A stretch of DNA of 64,000 nucleotides from Sphingobacterium sp. PCS056 (GCF_023273895.1 NZ_CP096883.1:2294001-2358000), one strand, 5' to 3'; counted from the stretch's first letter, positions 25,230-33,709 are shown. Notes: generated from the sequence alone by a model not told the origin. Numbers and translations: made by a program.

Positions 25230-25259
25230 GTTAAACAAAGTTAAACAGAAAAGTTAAAC
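25230..25259 (+). repeat. three GTTAAAC repeats upstream of the repressor gene
   Basis: GTTAAAC occurs at 25230, 25240 and 25253, spaced by 10 and 13 bp, close to one helical turn. This looks like a multi-site binding region; the protein is unknown, the S24 repressor being the natural candidate. Confidence 0.4.
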
Positions 25260-25401
25260 TTCAAAGATTTTTTTAAATTATTTTATACACATATAGTTTT
25301 AATATAAATAATATTAAACTTTTTTGTTTATATTTAATATTCTTATAATCAGTATTTTGTATGATTATTATTGCTTATTGTTTGTTTAGGTTAACTAGAT
25401 T

Positions 25402-25443
25402 GTGTAACTTAGCGTCAGGTTGTTATGTTTTTGTGTAACAATT
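25402..25443 (+). promoter_or_regulatory. dyad/direct repeats immediately upstream of the S24 repressor gene
   Basis: TTGTGTAAC occurs twice (25402-25410 and 25434-25442), and the second copy forms an inverted repeat TTGTTA-N10-TAACAA with the preceding bases (25422-25443). It ends 12 bp before the repressor ATG, as expected of an autoregulatory operator. Confidence 0.4.
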
Positions 25444-25454
25444 GATTAAATACT

Positions 25455-26270
25455 ATGAAAATCATGGAAACTTACCTAAATAATAATTTTGAGGTATTAC
25501 GCTTGGAAATGAAAGTGACCAATCGCGAATTTGCGGCTATTTTAGGTGTGCGGGAACAGGTGTATTCGCGCATCAAAAAAGGCGAATATCCCATAGGTTT
25601 GACCATGAAAACCCGTATAGAAAATGCATTTCCGCAGGTCAATTATGATTGGTTGCTTTACAATCGTGGAAATCGTGAAAAGCGCGAATCCTTTGTTCAG
25701 TCGGATGCGGTTTCTATGGTCAGTGTAGGAAACGGAAAATCCATCGGTTATTTTTCTGATGAAGTGAAATTTATGGATGAAAATAAAAACAACATCTTTT
25801 TTGAAGTTTCCCCTGGCCGCTATTTGATGCAGACCAAATTGGTGACCGAAAAAGCAAAAGCGGGTTACTTATCTGGTTTTTCCGATTCTGAATATATGGA
25901 TGAGCTGCCCGCACATTTTATCACGGTCAATGAGTTTCATAGGGGTGTATACCGTTCTTTTGAGGTTAGTGGTGATAGTATGACTGACGGTACAGATGCA
26001 AGTGTCTTGGATGGCGATATCGTTACCGGACGTTTGATCAAAAGGGAGTTGTGGCTATCTAAATTCCATACCCATAAATATCGCTATTGGGTTATTGTAC
26101 ATCGTTATGAAGGGGTCATTATTAAAGAAATCAGCCATCATGATGTAGAAAAAGGTATCCTTACACTGCATTCCCTGAATGCCGATAAAGTCAAATATCC
26201 GGACTTTACCATTACACTCGACGATGTCGATCAGATTTTTAATGTCGTGGATATCAGTCGGTCTTTATAA
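25455..26270 (+). CDS. S24-family self-cleaving phage repressor (CI/LexA-like)
   Basis: A 271-residue protein. Residues ~1-75 contain a helix-turn-helix (TNREFAAILGVREQVYSRIKKGEYP). The C-terminal half is an S24 peptidase/dimerisation domain with catalytic Ser175 in SGDSM and Lys224 in VIIKEIS. Such repressors autocleave when RecA filaments form, thereby linking SOS to prophage genes. No clear Ala-Gly/Cys-Gly cleavage site is apparent in the linker, though KAKAGYLSGF at about 133-142 holds an Ala-Gly pair. It probably controls the phage-like genes to the left. Confidence 0.85.
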   Translation: MKIMETYLNNNFEVLRLEMKVTNREFAAILGVREQVYSRIKKGEYPIGLTMKTRIENAFPQVNYDWLLYNRGNREKRESFVQSDAVSMVSVGNGKSIGYFSDEVKFMDENKNNIFFEVSPGRYLMQTKLVTEKAKAGYLSGFSDSEYMDELPAHFITVNEFHRGVYRSFEVSGDSMTDGTDASVLDGDIVTGRLIKRELWLSKFHTHKYRYWVIVHRYEGVIIKEISHHDVEKGILTLHSLNADKVKYPDFTITLDDVDQIFNVVDISRSL

Positions 26271-26563
26271 TTCGATATCATAAAATTGCTTATTTATGCA
26301 CTGAGATCCGATTGATTGTGCTGTAGCTGTTGTTGTATTATAAATAAAAATACATCGATTTTAGAGCTGTCTTGCTTTCTTAAATTAATTATTAAATATG
26401 TGGAATAAGCAGCATCTCTATTTTATCAAATAAATATACAGCAGGTGCAAGTTTGGGGTAGTCACTCGTAGATTATATGTTATTTGTAAATTTATTAGTT
26501 ATAGACGAATGAAAAAAGAGCTGTTTTATAACCTTATCTTACTTTTTATTATCATTCCATAGA
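26271..26563. other. non-coding gap after the repressor gene
   Basis: AT-rich. With the hairpin at 26564 and the rest up to 26711 it forms a 440-bp gap. No gene seen. Confidence 0.5.
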
Positions 26564-26588
26564 GTGGCTTGTAAGCCACAATTTTTGA
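26564..26588 (+). terminator. hairpin GTGGCT / AGCCAC with T run
   Basis: A short but strong stem (GTGGCTTGTAAGCCAC) followed by T5. It could end repressor transcription, though it is ~290 bp past the stop. Confidence 0.45.
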
Positions 26589-26711
26589 TTTAAAACTAGG
26601 ATATTTCCGAGCTTTATTTAGTTTTGCGAAGATTTTGAATGAATATAAATCTTTGTGAAAGGAAATGGATTTAGTGATCAATATAAAATTAAATTAACCC
26701 CTATAGTATAT

Positions 26712-27134
26712 ATGAAAAAAATAGTAACAATTATTGTTCTTTTTGTAACGGTGTTTGTTGCATCTTGTTCAAAAGATGAGGCTTCCATAGATGGATCTGA
26801 AAGTATTGTTGGACGTTGGGTTCTGCAAGAGATGCAAGAGTTAAATACAATGAAAAAAGTTCCTTATACCGATGGAATCGAATATTCGTTTAAAGCTGAC
26901 GGTACCTTCACAGGTATTACAGTCGAAATCGATTTTGACGAAATTGAACCCGTTTGGATAAAAGTCCCAGTTTCGGGTAAGTACAAATTTTCTTCGGATA
27001 GACAAGAAATCACAATAACAGAAAATGGTCGTCAACAAGAAGTATTTGATGTCTATACTCTGACAACAAAAAAGATGATTCTACGGGGTAAATATCAAGA
27101 TTTTGAAGTGCAATCTACATTTACTAAAAAATAG
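26712..27134 (+). CDS. lipocalin-like lipoprotein
   Basis: A 140-residue lipoprotein (lipobox FVASC) whose mature region begins IVGRWVLQEMQEL and continues with GIEYSFKADGTFTG and GKYKFSSDRQEITIT. This succession is the pattern of Bacteroidota lipocalin-like / DUF-type domains, an eight-stranded barrel that binds small hydrophobic molecules in relatives. The ligand is unknown. The ATG at 26712 is chosen because the signal peptide begins there; the reading frame is open 19 codons further upstream. Stand-alone gene. Confidence 0.7.
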   Translation: MKKIVTIIVLFVTVFVASCSKDEASIDGSESIVGRWVLQEMQELNTMKKVPYTDGIEYSFKADGTFTGITVEIDFDEIEPVWIKVPVSGKYKFSSDRQEITITENGRQQEVFDVYTLTTKKMILRGKYQDFEVQSTFTKK

Positions 27135-27586
27135 ATTAGCGTATCAAATTTTGTATAATTCTTAAATTTCATCAGTTATATTTCTTAAAAAAATCTTAGG
27201 CTTACTTCTGCATTAATATGATTTTTGGAGAGGTGACGATTGCTTACGCTAACTTCGATAAACATATCTTTTATTTTGATCATACATATTTAATTTATCT
27301 ATATCATTGGTTTATATATTATTGTAGAATAATAGGGGACTATAAAAAGTACAGTAATTTGAAGATGTTGAAGAGAATGTATTGATAAGGCTAAGTACGT
27401 GTGACTATTCGAACTTGATCAGATCCGGTTCAAATCGTTTTTCAAATTAGAAAGTGCCTCAAAGTTGGACTACTTTTTAGCTTTGTCCATCCCTTAGTTG
27501 TGAAATAGTAAAACCTTTTTACAAATTTGCGAACACTTCTTGTGTAGAAGGGGATGATTATTTAGAAATTTCGATCCTTTATGGTA
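27135..27586. other. non-coding gap before the 21-bp repeat array
   Basis: 450 bp without a convincing ORF. Nothing distinct seen besides a weak dyad around 27411-27437. Confidence 0.45.
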
Positions 27587-27940
27587 AAGTAAGGTTTACT
27601 ATTTCCTAAAGTTGGTTCCCTATTTCTCAAAGTTGGTTCCCTATTTCGCAAAGTTGGTTCCCTATTTCGCAAAGTTGATTCCCTATTTCCTAAAGTTGGT
27701 TCCCTATTTCCTAAAGTTGGTTCCCTATTTCCTAAAGTTGGTTTCCTATTTCCTAAAGTTGGTTCCCTATTTCCTAAAGTTGGTTCCCTATTTCCTAAAG
27801 TTGGTTCCCTATTTCTCAAAGTTGGTTCCCTATTTCCCAAAGTTGGTTCCCTATTTCTCAAAGTTGGTTCCCTATTTCTCAAAGTTGGTTCCCTATTTCT
27901 CAAAGTTTGTTTGCTCTTTCTCAAAGTTGGTTCGCTGTCC
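27587..27940. repeat. minisatellite of about sixteen 21-bp units
   Basis: The unit AAAGTTGGTTCCCTATTTC plus 2 nt repeats every 21 bp from 27608 to at least 27923 (16 AAAGTT anchors, with a degenerate copy upstream). The two variable bases change in blocks: CT units in the middle (five to ten), TC units at the right end, two GC units near the left, as expected from slippage or unequal crossing over. Because 21 is a multiple of three, all frames stay open across the array (plus strand VPYFLKL, minus strand RNREPTL), so the reading frames here are probably artefacts, not genes. Function is unknown. Confidence 0.9.
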
Positions 27941-28170
27941 CGATAGTTTATTCCGACTTATTTTATCTAATGAGTTATTTACATGTTAGTTGGGTAATTG
28001 TTTCTATGCTTTTACCCCACCATATCAAGACTAATACATGTTGTTAAATATCAGTAGATGAGCATTAATTGTCATCGTACTTTTTAGAGGTCGTCTTTAT
28101 AAGGATTTTTCATATGACCTATTAAAAGTTTAATAGACAAAACGAAGATTATCCTATTTCGTGAAACAAA
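27941..28170. other. non-coding region between array and urease/nickel operon 1
   Basis: Upstream region of the first nickel operon. Its right end contains the 20-nt conserved element at 28171. I see no ORF or hairpin. Confidence 0.5.
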
Positions 28171-28217
28171 ATTCAAGATTTGTGCTATTTTACTTCTCAT
28201 TTTTTGCTGTAAATTTG
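28171..28217 (+). promoter_or_regulatory. nickel/urease element and promoter, copy 1
   Basis: ATTCAAGATTTGTGCTATTT (28171-28190) is identical to the sequence at 36196-36215 ahead of the urease operon. In both places a TAnnTTTG box follows after 18-19 nt (here TAAATTTG, 28210-28217), so the element ends where the -33 box should be. It is therefore placed like a regulator site that replaces or overlaps -33. The regulator is unknown. Confidence 0.6.
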
Positions 28218-28254
28218 TTGAATTAAAAACAATGAGTTTTTAGAATCGTTATTT

Positions 28255-28644
28255 ATGATGTTGAGACTAGTTATTTTTGTGCTGTCAGTATGGTTTTTTC
28301 CTTTGCAATCTTTAGGATCAACCACTCATGCTACAGTACGGAATCGTGCTAGTTCTAGCTCCTTCCAAAGGAGATTTGATCCTGTGGATCAGTTGATCGA
28401 TCATGCAGACGACAAGCTATCTGACAAGAAAAATTCTCTTTTTCAAGAAATGTATTTTTGGGATATCGATTTCGATCTGGATAAGGATTTTAAATATGAC
28501 ACATTATTTGCCATCTACGATTTAACTGTTCGCTTGTTATTTCCCCATCAGACAGCATATCTGGATACCTATTCATCACAAGCTGATCTTCCGGTCCAAT
28601 CCCGTAAATTCCTACTTTTTGAGCAGATAAAGATACCTTTTTAA
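28255..28644 (+). CDS. small exported protein heading nickel operon 1
   Basis: A 129-residue protein with a signal peptide (MLRLVIFVLSVWFFPLQSLGS), a polar, aspartate-rich middle (DPVDQLIDHADDKLSDK, DIDFDLDKDFKYD) and the C-terminus LLFEQIKIPF. No family is recognised. A protein of similar size at 36262-36657 leads the urease operon and ends LFKCIKIPI. The acidic middle could bind metal, but that is speculation. It is followed by hypA after 91 bp and shares the conserved upstream element, so I infer a role in nickel or urease physiology at the envelope. Confidence 0.6.
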   Translation: MMLRLVIFVLSVWFFPLQSLGSTTHATVRNRASSSSFQRRFDPVDQLIDHADDKLSDKKNSLFQEMYFWDIDFDLDKDFKYDTLFAIYDLTVRLLFPHQTAYLDTYSSQADLPVQSRKFLLFEQIKIPF

Positions 28645-28735
28645 TCTGCTATCCTGACGTATATGTTATAGCGTCAAAAACCTGAATCGCTACACACAAA
28701 AATCAATTCTATATTATCTAAGATTAAACACTATT

Positions 28736-29083
28736 ATGCACGAGCTTAGTATTGTAAAGGATATCTTCGATACACTGGAAGGCCATTATGGTTCTCGAGT
28801 GGAAGATGTTCAACAGATTCAAGTAACCGCAGGTCTGCTGTCAAATGTGCAGCCTGTTCTGATCCAGAATGCTTTTGATGCCTTTATTACTGAGAATAGG
28901 GGGTATGCAGATATGGAACTGGAAGTTATCGTTAACGATATCTTAGCATATTGTGATGACTGTCAAAAGAATTTTCCAGTTCATTACCACCGTTTTGTAT
29001 GTCCCTGCGGACGCTCTTCATCAACAATTGTTCAGGGAAACGAATTGTATATTTCAAAAGTAATTTTTAAACAAGAAAAATAA
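28736..29083 (+). CDS. hypA: nickel chaperone HypA
   Basis: A 115-residue protein with the invariant N-terminal Met-His-Glu (nickel site: MHELSIVKDI) and a zinc-binding loop with two CxxC-type pairs (YCDDC and CPCG). HypA passes Ni2+ to HypB and on to hydrogenase or, as in Helicobacter pylori, to urease. No hydrogenase structural genes are in the window, so a urease role is likely here. hypB follows after 6 bp. Confidence 0.95.
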   Translation: MHELSIVKDIFDTLEGHYGSRVEDVQQIQVTAGLLSNVQPVLIQNAFDAFITENRGYADMELEVIVNDILAYCDDCQKNFPVHYHRFVCPCGRSSSTIVQGNELYISKVIFKQEK

Positions 29084-29089
29084 GAAATT

Positions 29090-29818
29090 ATGTCAACTAA
29101 CTCATCTAATCCAAAAAGTGCTGGAAACCGCGTCGGTTCAGTACAATGTGATAACACCACATTACATTTATTAAAAGCCAATGATTATGTTGCAAATGCT
29201 ATCCGCGAACGTTTAAAAGACGTTTGTGTCATTAATGTTTGTTCTTCTCCAGGTTCCGGTAAAACAACTCTGATGCAAGAAACTGGAAAACTACTTGCAA
29301 ATGATCTTAATATTTCGGTATTGGTCGGTGATCCTGAAACGGAGCGCGATGCGATCAGAATGCGTGAGGTTGGTCTCAATGCCTTGCAGATCGTGACTGG
29401 TGGTATGTGTCATATCGAGGCGCAGATGATTTTGCAGGCGCTTGACCATATTGATATCACAGGGACAGATCTCTTATTTATTGAGAACGTCGGTAATTTA
29501 CTTTGTCCTTCAGCTTTTGATTTAGGCGAAGATTACCGTGTTACATTATTAGCAACAACTGAAGGTGATGATAAACCGAAAAAATATCCACGTATGTTTC
29601 TAACGAGTGAATTGATGTTGGTATCAAAATCTGATTTATTGCCCTATGTGCCTTTTTCAGTAGATGCTGTAACGAAAGATGCTCGTGAGGTAAATCCGAA
29701 TATTGAAGTGATTACTATCAGTACATTAAAGCATGAGGGTATTGAAGAGTGGTGCAACTGGTTGAAAGAAAAAGTGAAGCAAAAAAAAGAATCGAGACTT
29801 CAACCGGAAGTAAAATAG
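29090..29818 (+). CDS. hypB: nickel-inserting GTPase HypB
   Basis: A 242-residue SIMIBI-class GTPase: Walker A SSPGSGKTTL, the metal-site Cys-His in TGGMCHIEA, IENVGNLLCPS with the conserved cysteine, and the base-recognition VSKSDLLP. The N-terminus lacks a histidine-rich stretch, so it is a non-storage type. With HypA it hydrolyses GTP to release nickel to the acceptor. It is followed after 5 bp by a second ureE-like gene, which supports delivery to urease. Confidence 0.95.
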   Translation: MSTNSSNPKSAGNRVGSVQCDNTTLHLLKANDYVANAIRERLKDVCVINVCSSPGSGKTTLMQETGKLLANDLNISVLVGDPETERDAIRMREVGLNALQIVTGGMCHIEAQMILQALDHIDITGTDLLFIENVGNLLCPSAFDLGEDYRVTLLATTEGDDKPKKYPRMFLTSELMLVSKSDLLPYVPFSVDAVTKDAREVNPNIEVITISTLKHEGIEEWCNWLKEKVKQKKESRLQPEVK

Positions 29819-29823
29819 GAGCT

Positions 29824-30306
29824 ATGCAAGCAGAGTCTGTATATATTGATGCTGTACTGCCACAGGGAGAGTTTGTTCAGGTTACTGAAGCGCTGCTTCA
29901 GCTGGAATGGTTTGAAGTGAATAAAAAAAGATTGACCAGGACAACAACTACTGGGCAAACTATAGTGATGGAATTAGGGAAAGGTAACGAATGGTGTTTT
30001 GGAGATGGTCTTTTCCATGACGGTAAATTGATTGCTACTATTGCGATCAAACCAACGTTGACCATTTGTTTTAATCCTGTCAATGCTGTGCAGGCAGCGG
30101 ACTTTTCTTATTATTTAGGGAATAGGCATTTACCATTGTTTATGGATCCCGAAAGAGAGATGTACCGTGTTCCTTATGATGGTCGTTTATATGAACAGCT
30201 GCTGGCAAAATTTCAATCTCAGGTACAGTTGGAAGATGGGGTGTTACTGTCAGAAAATCTCGTTAGGCAGTTGATAAAAAAATCAAGAAATGAAAATGAG
30301 TTATAA
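29824..30306 (+). CDS. UreE-like nickel metallochaperone, second copy
   Basis: A 160-residue protein. Its C-terminal part carries SYYLGNRHLPLFMDPE, which matches the UreE C-terminal metallochaperone domain; the histidine of GNRH corresponds to the dimer-interface nickel ligand. The first ~70 residues resemble the UreE N-terminal domain (LTRTTTTGQTIVMELGKGNEW). It lacks a His-rich tail. UreE dimers give Ni2+ to UreG. A second ureE in the urease operon (39901-40398) is only distantly similar. I start at 29824, preceded by AGGAG overlapping the hypB stop. Confidence 0.85.
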   Translation: MQAESVYIDAVLPQGEFVQVTEALLQLEWFEVNKKRLTRTTTTGQTIVMELGKGNEWCFGDGLFHDGKLIATIAIKPTLTICFNPVNAVQAADFSYYLGNRHLPLFMDPEREMYRVPYDGRLYEQLLAKFQSQVQLEDGVLLSENLVRQLIKKSRNENEL

Positions 30307-31291
30307 ATTATTTTGCCTAGTAATCCTGTTATCAATAGTGACTATTGGTGGGTGTCGTCATGCTACTAAAAATGATCTATCGAAACCGATTAGTGCTACA
30401 GATAGTCGTGGAAAAGTAGTCAAGTTACCGGAGGTGGCGAAAAGGGTAGTGGTTTTATTTCCATCTTTACTTGATGAGGTGTATATGCTTCAAGCCGGTG
30501 ATCAGGTTGTTGGTATTCCACAGCAGGTATATCAAATGGAAGATACTTATACCTTTTTATCAAAACTTGATCCGAGGATAGCCGCTAAAACATTGCCAAC
30601 ACCAACTTATGGGGGGCAGTCCAGTAATGTAGAGCGTATTATTGCTTTACAACCTGATCTGGTGATTACTTTCAATACCGATCAGGATCATATTCAACAA
30701 TTAGAAGATCTTGATATCCCTGTTTTTACCTGTTCTTCTGCAGATGATAAAAGTATCATGGCTGAATTGCTTGGTATGGGAAAGCTTCTTGGAAAAGAAG
30801 AAAGAGCACAGGAAATCGTTGATTATGTTGATGCTGAACTCGATCGCATGCAGGTTCCATCGATTGAGAATGCGAAGTCCGTTTACTATGCTTGGTCAAA
30901 AGGTCGTGTGATGTCCACTTCTGGGAAAGGAAGTCTGATTGATATGGCAATCCGCCTTTCTGGGGCTGAAAATGCGTGTCTTTTACCGATGGAAGCGCCA
31001 AATATCAGTGCAGAAACGATGTATAAATGGAATCCTGATCTCATTATCTTGTGGAACTCTAAATTGTCAGATGTTTATGATCTGAAAGAGTTAGCAGATC
31101 TTCCTGCCGTGAAAAACAAACAGGTTTTCGTCATGTCACCATCGTTTCCTTTTGATCCACATACCGTTAAGTTTTTATTGTTTTCGAAACAAGTGCGTCA
31201 TTGGAGCTTTCCAAGTTATTCGGAAGGTCAATTGAACACAGAAATGCAGGAAGCTTTTGAAGTCATGTACGGTAAAAAGGGTTTACTATAA
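30290..31291 (+). CDS. ABC transporter substrate-binding lipoprotein, BtuF/FecB-like (probably nickel)
   Basis: A 333-residue lipoprotein (lipobox TIGGC) of the class III periplasmic binding family: AKRVVVLFPSLLDEVYMLQAGDQVVG, ERIIALQPDLVIT, and SAENMYKWNPDLIILW type helices around the long linker. Family members bind siderophores, haem, cobalamin or metal chelates. Context (hypA, hypB, ureE before, permease and ATPase after) suggests Ni2+ or a nickel chelate, as for H. pylori CeuE. The start overlaps the ureE-like stop by 17 bp, so translation is coupled. Confidence 0.88.
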   Translation: MKMSYKLFCLVILLSIVTIGGCRHATKNDLSKPISATDSRGKVVKLPEVAKRVVVLFPSLLDEVYMLQAGDQVVGIPQQVYQMEDTYTFLSKLDPRIAAKTLPTPTYGGQSSNVERIIALQPDLVITFNTDQDHIQQLEDLDIPVFTCSSADDKSIMAELLGMGKLLGKEERAQEIVDYVDAELDRMQVPSIENAKSVYYAWSKGRVMSTSGKGSLIDMAIRLSGAENACLLPMEAPNISAETMYKWNPDLIILWNSKLSDVYDLKELADLPAVKNKQVFVMSPSFPFDPHTVKFLLFSKQVRHWSFPSYSEGQLNTEMQEAFEVMYGKKGLL

Positions 31292-31293
31292 TC

Positions 31294-32304
31294 ATGAAAA
31301 ATATAAAAATCATCGTCCTGTTGATCCTATTTCCACTGCTGCTTTTTGTGCTGTCGCTTACCATTGGCTCTACACAACATATCGGTTTGGTCGAATTGGT
31401 CCAACGGATGTGTGTGCAATTGGGGTTGATACAAGATCAACATCTACTTGCAGATCGAAGTCTGAATACCATCTTATGGCAGGTGAGATTACCGAGAGTG
31501 CTGTTGACTTTTATGGTTGGTGCAGCTTTGGCTTCGTCAGGAGGAGTTCTACAAGCTATTTTCCGTAATCCAATTGTCGATCCGTTTACATTAGGTATTT
31601 CTTCGGGATCTGCTTTTGGAGCAGCACTCGCTATGTTGTTCCCGATTATGTCTGTTAATCTCTCCGCCTTTATTTTTGGGGTTTGTGCAGTGGGGCTGAC
31701 TTATTTGGTTTCGTACTCTGGAGCAAGGACTTCCATTGTAGGGATGGTATTGGCAGGGTTGGTGATTTCGGGTGTTTTCACAGCTCTTTTAACCTTACTA
31801 CAGTATTTAAGTGATCCATATAAACTGCAAGCTATTGTCCAGTGGACAATGGGTAACTTACATACGGCTTCTTGGTCTAAGGTATATCACGCTATCGGAC
31901 CAATTTCAGTTGGTTTATTTGTGATCGTACTCTATCGATGGAAGTTAAATCTTTTGTCTCTAGGCGATCAGGAAGCTTTAGCTATCGGTGTCAATCCTAG
32001 AGTGATCAAATTGATTTTGATCGGAGTAGCCACCATGATAACAGCATCTGCAGTAGCTGCAGTAGGGGTGATCAGTCTTTTTGGGTTGATTGTTCCACAT
32101 ATCAGCCGTATGATATTTGGCCCTAATAACAATATTTCGGTATGGGCTAATATCAGTATCGGTGGTAGTTTTCTACTCTTAATTGATGATTTTTCTCGTG
32201 CTGTCATGCCATTTGAGATTCCGATCGGTGTGTTTACCATGATCGTTGGAGCGCCCTTATTTATTTATTTGATGCGTCGAAACGCGATGAACTGGAACTC
32301 ATGA
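31294..32304 (+). CDS. ABC transporter permease, FecCD family (probably nickel)
   Basis: A 336-residue membrane protein with about ten hydrophobic helices and the FecCD hallmarks LWQVRLPRVLLTFMVGAALA, AIFRNPIVDPFTLGISSGSAFGA and GLIVPHISRMIFG. It forms the homodimeric channel of the importer whose ATPase follows. It begins 2 bp after the binding-protein stop and overlaps the ATPase by 4 bp. Siderophore or cobalamin permeases are close relatives, so substrate assignment rests on context. Confidence 0.92.
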   Translation: MKNIKIIVLLILFPLLLFVLSLTIGSTQHIGLVELVQRMCVQLGLIQDQHLLADRSLNTILWQVRLPRVLLTFMVGAALASSGGVLQAIFRNPIVDPFTLGISSGSAFGAALAMLFPIMSVNLSAFIFGVCAVGLTYLVSYSGARTSIVGMVLAGLVISGVFTALLTLLQYLSDPYKLQAIVQWTMGNLHTASWSKVYHAIGPISVGLFVIVLYRWKLNLLSLGDQEALAIGVNPRVIKLILIGVATMITASAVAAVGVISLFGLIVPHISRMIFGPNNNISVWANISIGGSFLLLIDDFSRAVMPFEIPIGVFTMIVGAPLFIYLMRRNAMNWNS

Positions 32305-33080
32305 TACCTACGATTGCTACACAACAATTATCTTTCTCATATGGCAACGACGTCATATTGCGTGATGTAAATATCTCTTTTCCAAAGGGAAAATTATCGA
32401 TCATACTGGGTCGAAATGGCAGTGGGAAATCGACCTTGTTTAATGTGATTGCGGGGTTGGAAAAACAATACAGCGGTCAGGTATTTATAGGTGATGTGGA
32501 ACGGAAAAAGATCAAGGTCGGTAACAATGATCAGTTGCGCTTGGGTTTTCTCAATCAATTTCATCAAATGACTTTTCCTTATCAAGTGTTTGATGTGATC
32601 TTGACAGGAAGGGCTTCTTTTTCGCGGTTCTCACCAAGTCAAGAAGATCGTGAAGCGGTACATGCGATTTTAAAAAAGTTTGATCTGGAGCATTTGAAAG
32701 ATAAACCGTATACCGAACTGTCTGGTGGAGAACGGCAGCTGATCTTGTTGTGCCGTGTGTTGGTGCAGCAACCTGACGTGCTGATGTTGGATGAACCTAC
32801 CAATCACTTGGATCTCAACTATCAAATGGCGGTTTTACGAACAGCTAGGGAGCTTGTTAAAGAAGGTACAACAGTTTTATGCATTATGCACGATCCTAAT
32901 CTAGCTTTTATGTTCGGTGATCAATTTTACCTCATGCGTGATCAAACTGTTCTTGATATTAACGGTCTGGAACGAGAAGAAGTGAAAAATTTGTTGGAAG
33001 AAACATATGAATTGCCTTTGTTGAGTTTAGAAAAACAAGGGAAATGGATTTTTGTTCCAATGCTTAATGAAAATCAATAA
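32301..33080 (+). CDS. ABC transporter ATP-binding protein, FecE family (probably nickel)
   Basis: A 259-residue ATPase: Walker A GRNGSGKST, Q-loop region LGFLNQFHQM, signature LSGGERQ, Walker B VLMLDEPTNHLD and switch histidine in IMHDPN. It is of the iron-siderophore/cobalamin importer type. It overlaps both neighbours (4 bp with the permease, 1 bp with the acetyltransferase gene), so the whole transporter is one translational block. Confidence 0.93.
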   Translation: MIPTIATQQLSFSYGNDVILRDVNISFPKGKLSIILGRNGSGKSTLFNVIAGLEKQYSGQVFIGDVERKKIKVGNNDQLRLGFLNQFHQMTFPYQVFDVILTGRASFSRFSPSQEDREAVHAILKKFDLEHLKDKPYTELSGGERQLILLCRVLVQQPDVLMLDEPTNHLDLNYQMAVLRTARELVKEGTTVLCIMHDPNLAFMFGDQFYLMRDQTVLDINGLEREEVKNLLEETYELPLLSLEKQGKWIFVPMLNENQ

Positions 33081-33664
33081 TGAAAAATATTTCAATATAT
33101 CATGTTGGATCCGAACATGTCGCGGAGGTACTACCCTATGTTCTGAATTTCAGAAGAAAACTATTTCCGATGTTGGATCCGAATCAGGTGCCAAAAGACC
33201 TAGCGGTATTTGAATATGTTTACTTACAGAACAGCGCCGGAACTTTTTTACAGGCAAGAACAGAGGATGGTAGATTAATCGGCGTGATCGGTATGCTCAA
33301 TTACGATTACCGTTTTCCACACGTGGATATTGATGCGAGAAAAACGGTTGAAGTAGCCCGTTTATTTGTAGATCCTCACTATCGTAGGACTGGACTGGGG
33401 ACAGCGTTGTTTCAAAGCTTACTCGTGGTAGCAAGGGAAAAACAGATCGAAAGACTTTATTTACATACCCATCCATTTTTGGAAGGTGCATATGAATTTT
33501 GGGTGCGGCAGGGTTTCCGACTGATAGAGTATTGTGATGAATCCGGATTTCCCACTATGCACATGGAGCTGATGGTGAGTGGATTGAAAGATCTTAACGC
33601 GTCGGATGAGGATTTGAAACTCGGAAGCATGCCATCAATAGAAGTTTGTAAGCTCGTGAAATAA
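33080..33664 (+). CDS. GNAT-family N-acetyltransferase in the nickel operon
   Basis: A 194-residue protein with the GNAT acetyl-CoA motif ARLFVDPHYRRTGLGTALF (Arg-x-x-Gly-x-Gly/Ala) and the following HTHPFLEGAYEFWVRQGFRLIE. Substrate is unknown. It is unusual to find such an enzyme between an ABC importer and its TonB receptor. It might modify a metallophore or another small ligand, or a protein. It overlaps the ATPase gene by 1 bp and the receptor gene begins 45 bp later. Confidence 0.85.
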   Translation: MKNISIYHVGSEHVAEVLPYVLNFRRKLFPMLDPNQVPKDLAVFEYVYLQNSAGTFLQARTEDGRLIGVIGMLNYDYRFPHVDIDARKTVEVARLFVDPHYRRTGLGTALFQSLLVVAREKQIERLYLHTHPFLEGAYEFWVRQGFRLIEYCDESGFPTMHMELMVSGLKDLNASDEDLKLGSMPSIEVCKLVK

Positions 33665-33709
33665 GGACGATGTGTAGTATAAAAACAAATAATAGATAAT
33701 TATCTCCCA

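Noticed and set aside
27587..27940. CRISPR array
   Set aside because: The 21-bp units abut each other without unique spacers, and no cas genes are present.
27562..27989. Two long overlapping reading frames on opposite strands across the 21-bp repeat array
   Set aside because: They exist only because the repeat length is a multiple of three; no start signals or non-repeat domain support a protein.
28736..29818. hypA/hypB as evidence of a hydrogenase locus
   Set aside because: No hydrogenase subunit or hypC-F genes are seen; urease and nickel genes surround them, which better explains their presence.
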